Of a stretch of DNA of 64,000 nucleotides, positions 62,547 to 64,000 are shown piece by piece. Position numbers and translations under genes: made by a program. Origin of the DNA: an uncultured Pseudomonadales bacterium (GTDB taxonomy: Bacteria; Pseudomonadota; Gammaproteobacteria; Pseudomonadales; Pseudohongiellaceae); NCBI GenBank assembly GCA_947259995.1, contig CAMYOK010000002.1:1094881-1158880 (forward strand), in the 5' to 3' direction. The notes beneath the pieces are model-generated. The model ran no database searches, was not told the origin of the DNA, and saw nothing but the letters and a program-made list of their open reading frames with translations. How positions within the stretch are numbered: position 1 is the first letter of the stretch; each line of letters starts with the position of its first letter.

Positions 62547-63230
62547 TTACCAAAGATAGAAAAATGCAAAAATGAAAACCCAGACAAGATCGACGAAATG
62601 CCAATAGAGGCCCGTGATCTCGACGATTTCATAACCCTTTTTATCGTAATGCCCTTTCGAGACTTTCCACGCGACTATCGACAGATAGATCACGCCACCA
62701 GTGACGTGTAAGCCGTGGAAGCCAGTGACCATAAAGAACACTGATCCAAATTGCGGTGCACCCCAAGGGTTCTCCCATGGCCGTACGCCCTCTGAAATAA
62801 GCTTAGTCCACTCGAATGCTTGCATACCGACGAACGATGCCCCTAACGCTGCGGTCACCATCATTAATATGGCTGTCATTCGTTTGTCACGCCGATAACC
62901 ATAGTTCACCGCCAGTGCCATGGTTCCGCTACTAGTGATCAATATAAAGGTCATTATGGCAATGAGAATGAGCGGTATTGGATCGCTCCCGAAAAGAGAC
63001 AATGCAAAAACGTCAGTGGGTAAAGGCCATGGTTCCGCAGTGGTCATCCGAACCGTCATATACCCTACAAGGAAGCAGGAGAATATAAAGGTGTCGCTGA
63101 CCAGGAAAATCCACATCATCGCCTTACCCCAAGGCACATGATAGGTCTGCTTATCTACGGACCAGTCATCGACTAATCCGGGTAAACCAGACCTGGGCGC
63201 TGCGAGATTACTTGCTACAGTTTCACTCAT
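62547..63230 (-). CDS. Haem-copper oxidase subunit III family protein (second of tandem pair)
   Basis: A 227-residue subunit III-like protein with about five membrane helices. Typical segments are WGKAMMWIFLVSDTFIFSCF, VTGFHGLHVTGG and the C-terminal GLYWHFVDLVWVFIFAFFYL. It is shorter than coxC. Together with the next protein it recalls the tandem subunit III genes coxO/coxP of the Bradyrhizobium coxMNOP oxidase. Confidence 0.88.
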   Translation of the reverse strand: MSETVASNLAAPRSGLPGLVDDWSVDKQTYHVPWGKAMMWIFLVSDTFIFSCFLVGYMTVRMTTAEPWPLPTDVFALSLFGSDPIPLILIAIMTFILITSSGTMALAVNYGYRRDKRMTAILMMVTAALGASFVGMQAFEWTKLISEGVRPWENPWGAPQFGSVFFMVTGFHGLHVTGGVIYLSIVAWKVSKGHYDKKGYEIVEITGLYWHFVDLVWVFIFAFFYLW

Positions 63231-63278
63231 ACCTAAGTTCCCATTTAATTGATTTGAGGCGTTAGTGCATTACTTAAT

Positions 63279-63893
63279 TTAGGTGTTGCTTAAAGCTGCA
63301 AATATAAATACCCAAAGCACCAGGAGAAAATGCCAGTACGTTGTGCATAGTTCGATGCTTAGTTTCACGCTGGGTAGATCGGTTTGGTTGAAAAAACGAA
63401 AAGTGGTGCGACTCCACACCCATAAGCCACCAATGATATGAGCGACATGCATGCCAGTAAGCAAGAAGAAAAAAGAGCTTGCGGCAGAACTTGAGATTCC
63501 TGAACCGTTGGCACTAAGTTGTTCCCACACAATAAACTGCCCAATCACAAAAAGAATCGCGAACAAGCCCGCTGTCATAAACAATGCACGAGACCTACTG
63601 AAATTGTCCCCTTGCGCTGTGTTGCGAGCGAGCTGAAAAAATACACTACTCACGATCAATGCGCCGGTATTAACCCACAGCAGACTAGGGTCTGCCATTG
63701 GCACCCAATCCCCTAAGTCCATGCGCAAATAATAGGTCACAGCTAGTAGGGAAAAAATCACGCTGACTACCACTAGAAAAATAGTGAGCGCGATCCGTTC
63801 ACTAGGTAGCTCAAATGCGCTCTCCGGTCCTGTGCCGATTGTGGGGCTAGAGTATTCCCAGGGCTTTGAGGTGACATTTTTATAAAAGCTCAT
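63279..63893 (-). CDS. Haem-copper oxidase subunit III family protein (first of tandem pair)
   Basis: A 204-residue protein with about five membrane helices and the subunit III-like segments LLTGMHVAHIIGGLWVWS and TTYWHFLLVLWVFIFAAL. AGGAG lies 7 bases before the ATG, 27 bases after the stop of the partial gene at the edge. It would be part of an alternative aa3-type oxidase. Confidence 0.85.
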   Translation of the reverse strand: MSFYKNVTSKPWEYSSPTIGTGPESAFELPSERIALTIFLVVVSVIFSLLAVTYYLRMDLGDWVPMADPSLLWVNTGALIVSSVFFQLARNTAQGDNFSRSRALFMTAGLFAILFVIGQFIVWEQLSANGSGISSSAASSFFFLLTGMHVAHIIGGLWVWSRTTFRFFNQTDLPSVKLSIELCTTYWHFLLVLWVFIFAALSNT

Positions 63894-63920
63894 TAGTAAC
63901 TCCTAAATGAATGTGCGCGA

Positions 63921-64000
63921 TTACTGAGCATCTTGTGGTGATTTCATTTCGGTGTCGTGGTCATGGTCTTCCGAGACACCAAAATCTCCTGGTACATTCT
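63921..64000 (-). CDS. C-terminal end of an oxidase-cluster protein, probably subunit I (partial)
   Basis: The right edge holds 25 codons and a TAA of a minus-strand gene whose start is outside the window. The tail is hydrophilic: VPGDFGVSEDHDHDTEM, then KSPQDAQ. From its place directly upstream of two subunit III genes it is probably subunit I of the second oxidase, but the fragment itself has no diagnostic motif. Confidence 0.5.
   Translation of the reverse strand, partial: NVPGDFGVSEDHDHDTEMKSPQDAQ

Overview
The window is the replication-origin region of a gammaproteobacterial chromosome. Core gene order closely follows Pseudomonas and related marine Cellvibrionales-type bacteria. Leftward from dnaA run rpmH, rnpA, yidD, yidC, mnmE, mnmG, rsmG, parA, parB, the full F1Fo ATP synthase operon and glmU-glmS. 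Rightward run dnaN, recF, gyrB, a PlsC-type acyltransferase, gmhB, glyS, glyQ, a lipid A acyltransferase, trkH, trkA, rsmB, fmt, def, a LysM protein, dprA, purE, hemF, aroE and the cytochrome c oxidase genes. By eye the base composition is moderate (roughly 45-50% GC). I cannot name a genus with confidence.

Layout. (1) 1-9.6 kb: the tail of an unidentified gene, a DUF938 methyltransferase, a long minus-strand run (COG3146 acyltransferase, HAD phosphatase, SDR dehydrogenase, two LysE exporters, VOC protein, M32 carboxypeptidase, rlmA), a divergent hexR, and a DUF21/CBS membrane protein. (2) 9.7-14.3 kb: glmU-glmS-zur-alpha/beta hydrolase. (3) 14.4-21.5 kb: atpIBEFHAGDC, with a near-consensus promoter upstream of atpI and a terminator after atpC. 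(4) 21.5-36.8 kb: the origin domain, with parAB, rsmG, mnmG, mnmE, yidC, yidD, rnpA and rpmH leftward and dnaA, dnaN, recF and gyrB rightward. Two AT-rich intergenic regions with DnaA boxes (25812-26219 and 30137-30530) are origin candidates, and two palindromic parS sites lie inside recF. (5) 37-48.3 kb: lipid, LPS, glycyl-tRNA synthetase, potassium uptake and translation-initiation genes, mostly leftward. (6) 48.4-55.7 kb: LysM protein, dprA, purE, hemF, aroE, a gamma carbonic anhydrase-like protein and prlC. (7) 56-64 kb: a caa3-like oxidase operon (coxB, coxA, ctaG, coxC, SURF1, SCO-like protein) facing tail-to-tail a second oxidase cluster (two subunit III proteins and a subunit IV) that runs off the right edge.

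The genes work together as the growth core of the cell: replication initiation and segregation, tRNA and ribosome modification, membrane protein insertion, ATP synthesis and aerobic respiration. I see no CRISPR array, insertion sequence, prophage, tRNA or rRNA, and no convincing undescribed multi-gene system. The most interesting signals are the parS sites written into recF codons, the two separate DnaA-box clusters, the tail-to-tail oxidase clusters, and a SCO-like protein that keeps its cysteine pair but appears to have lost the copper-binding histidine.
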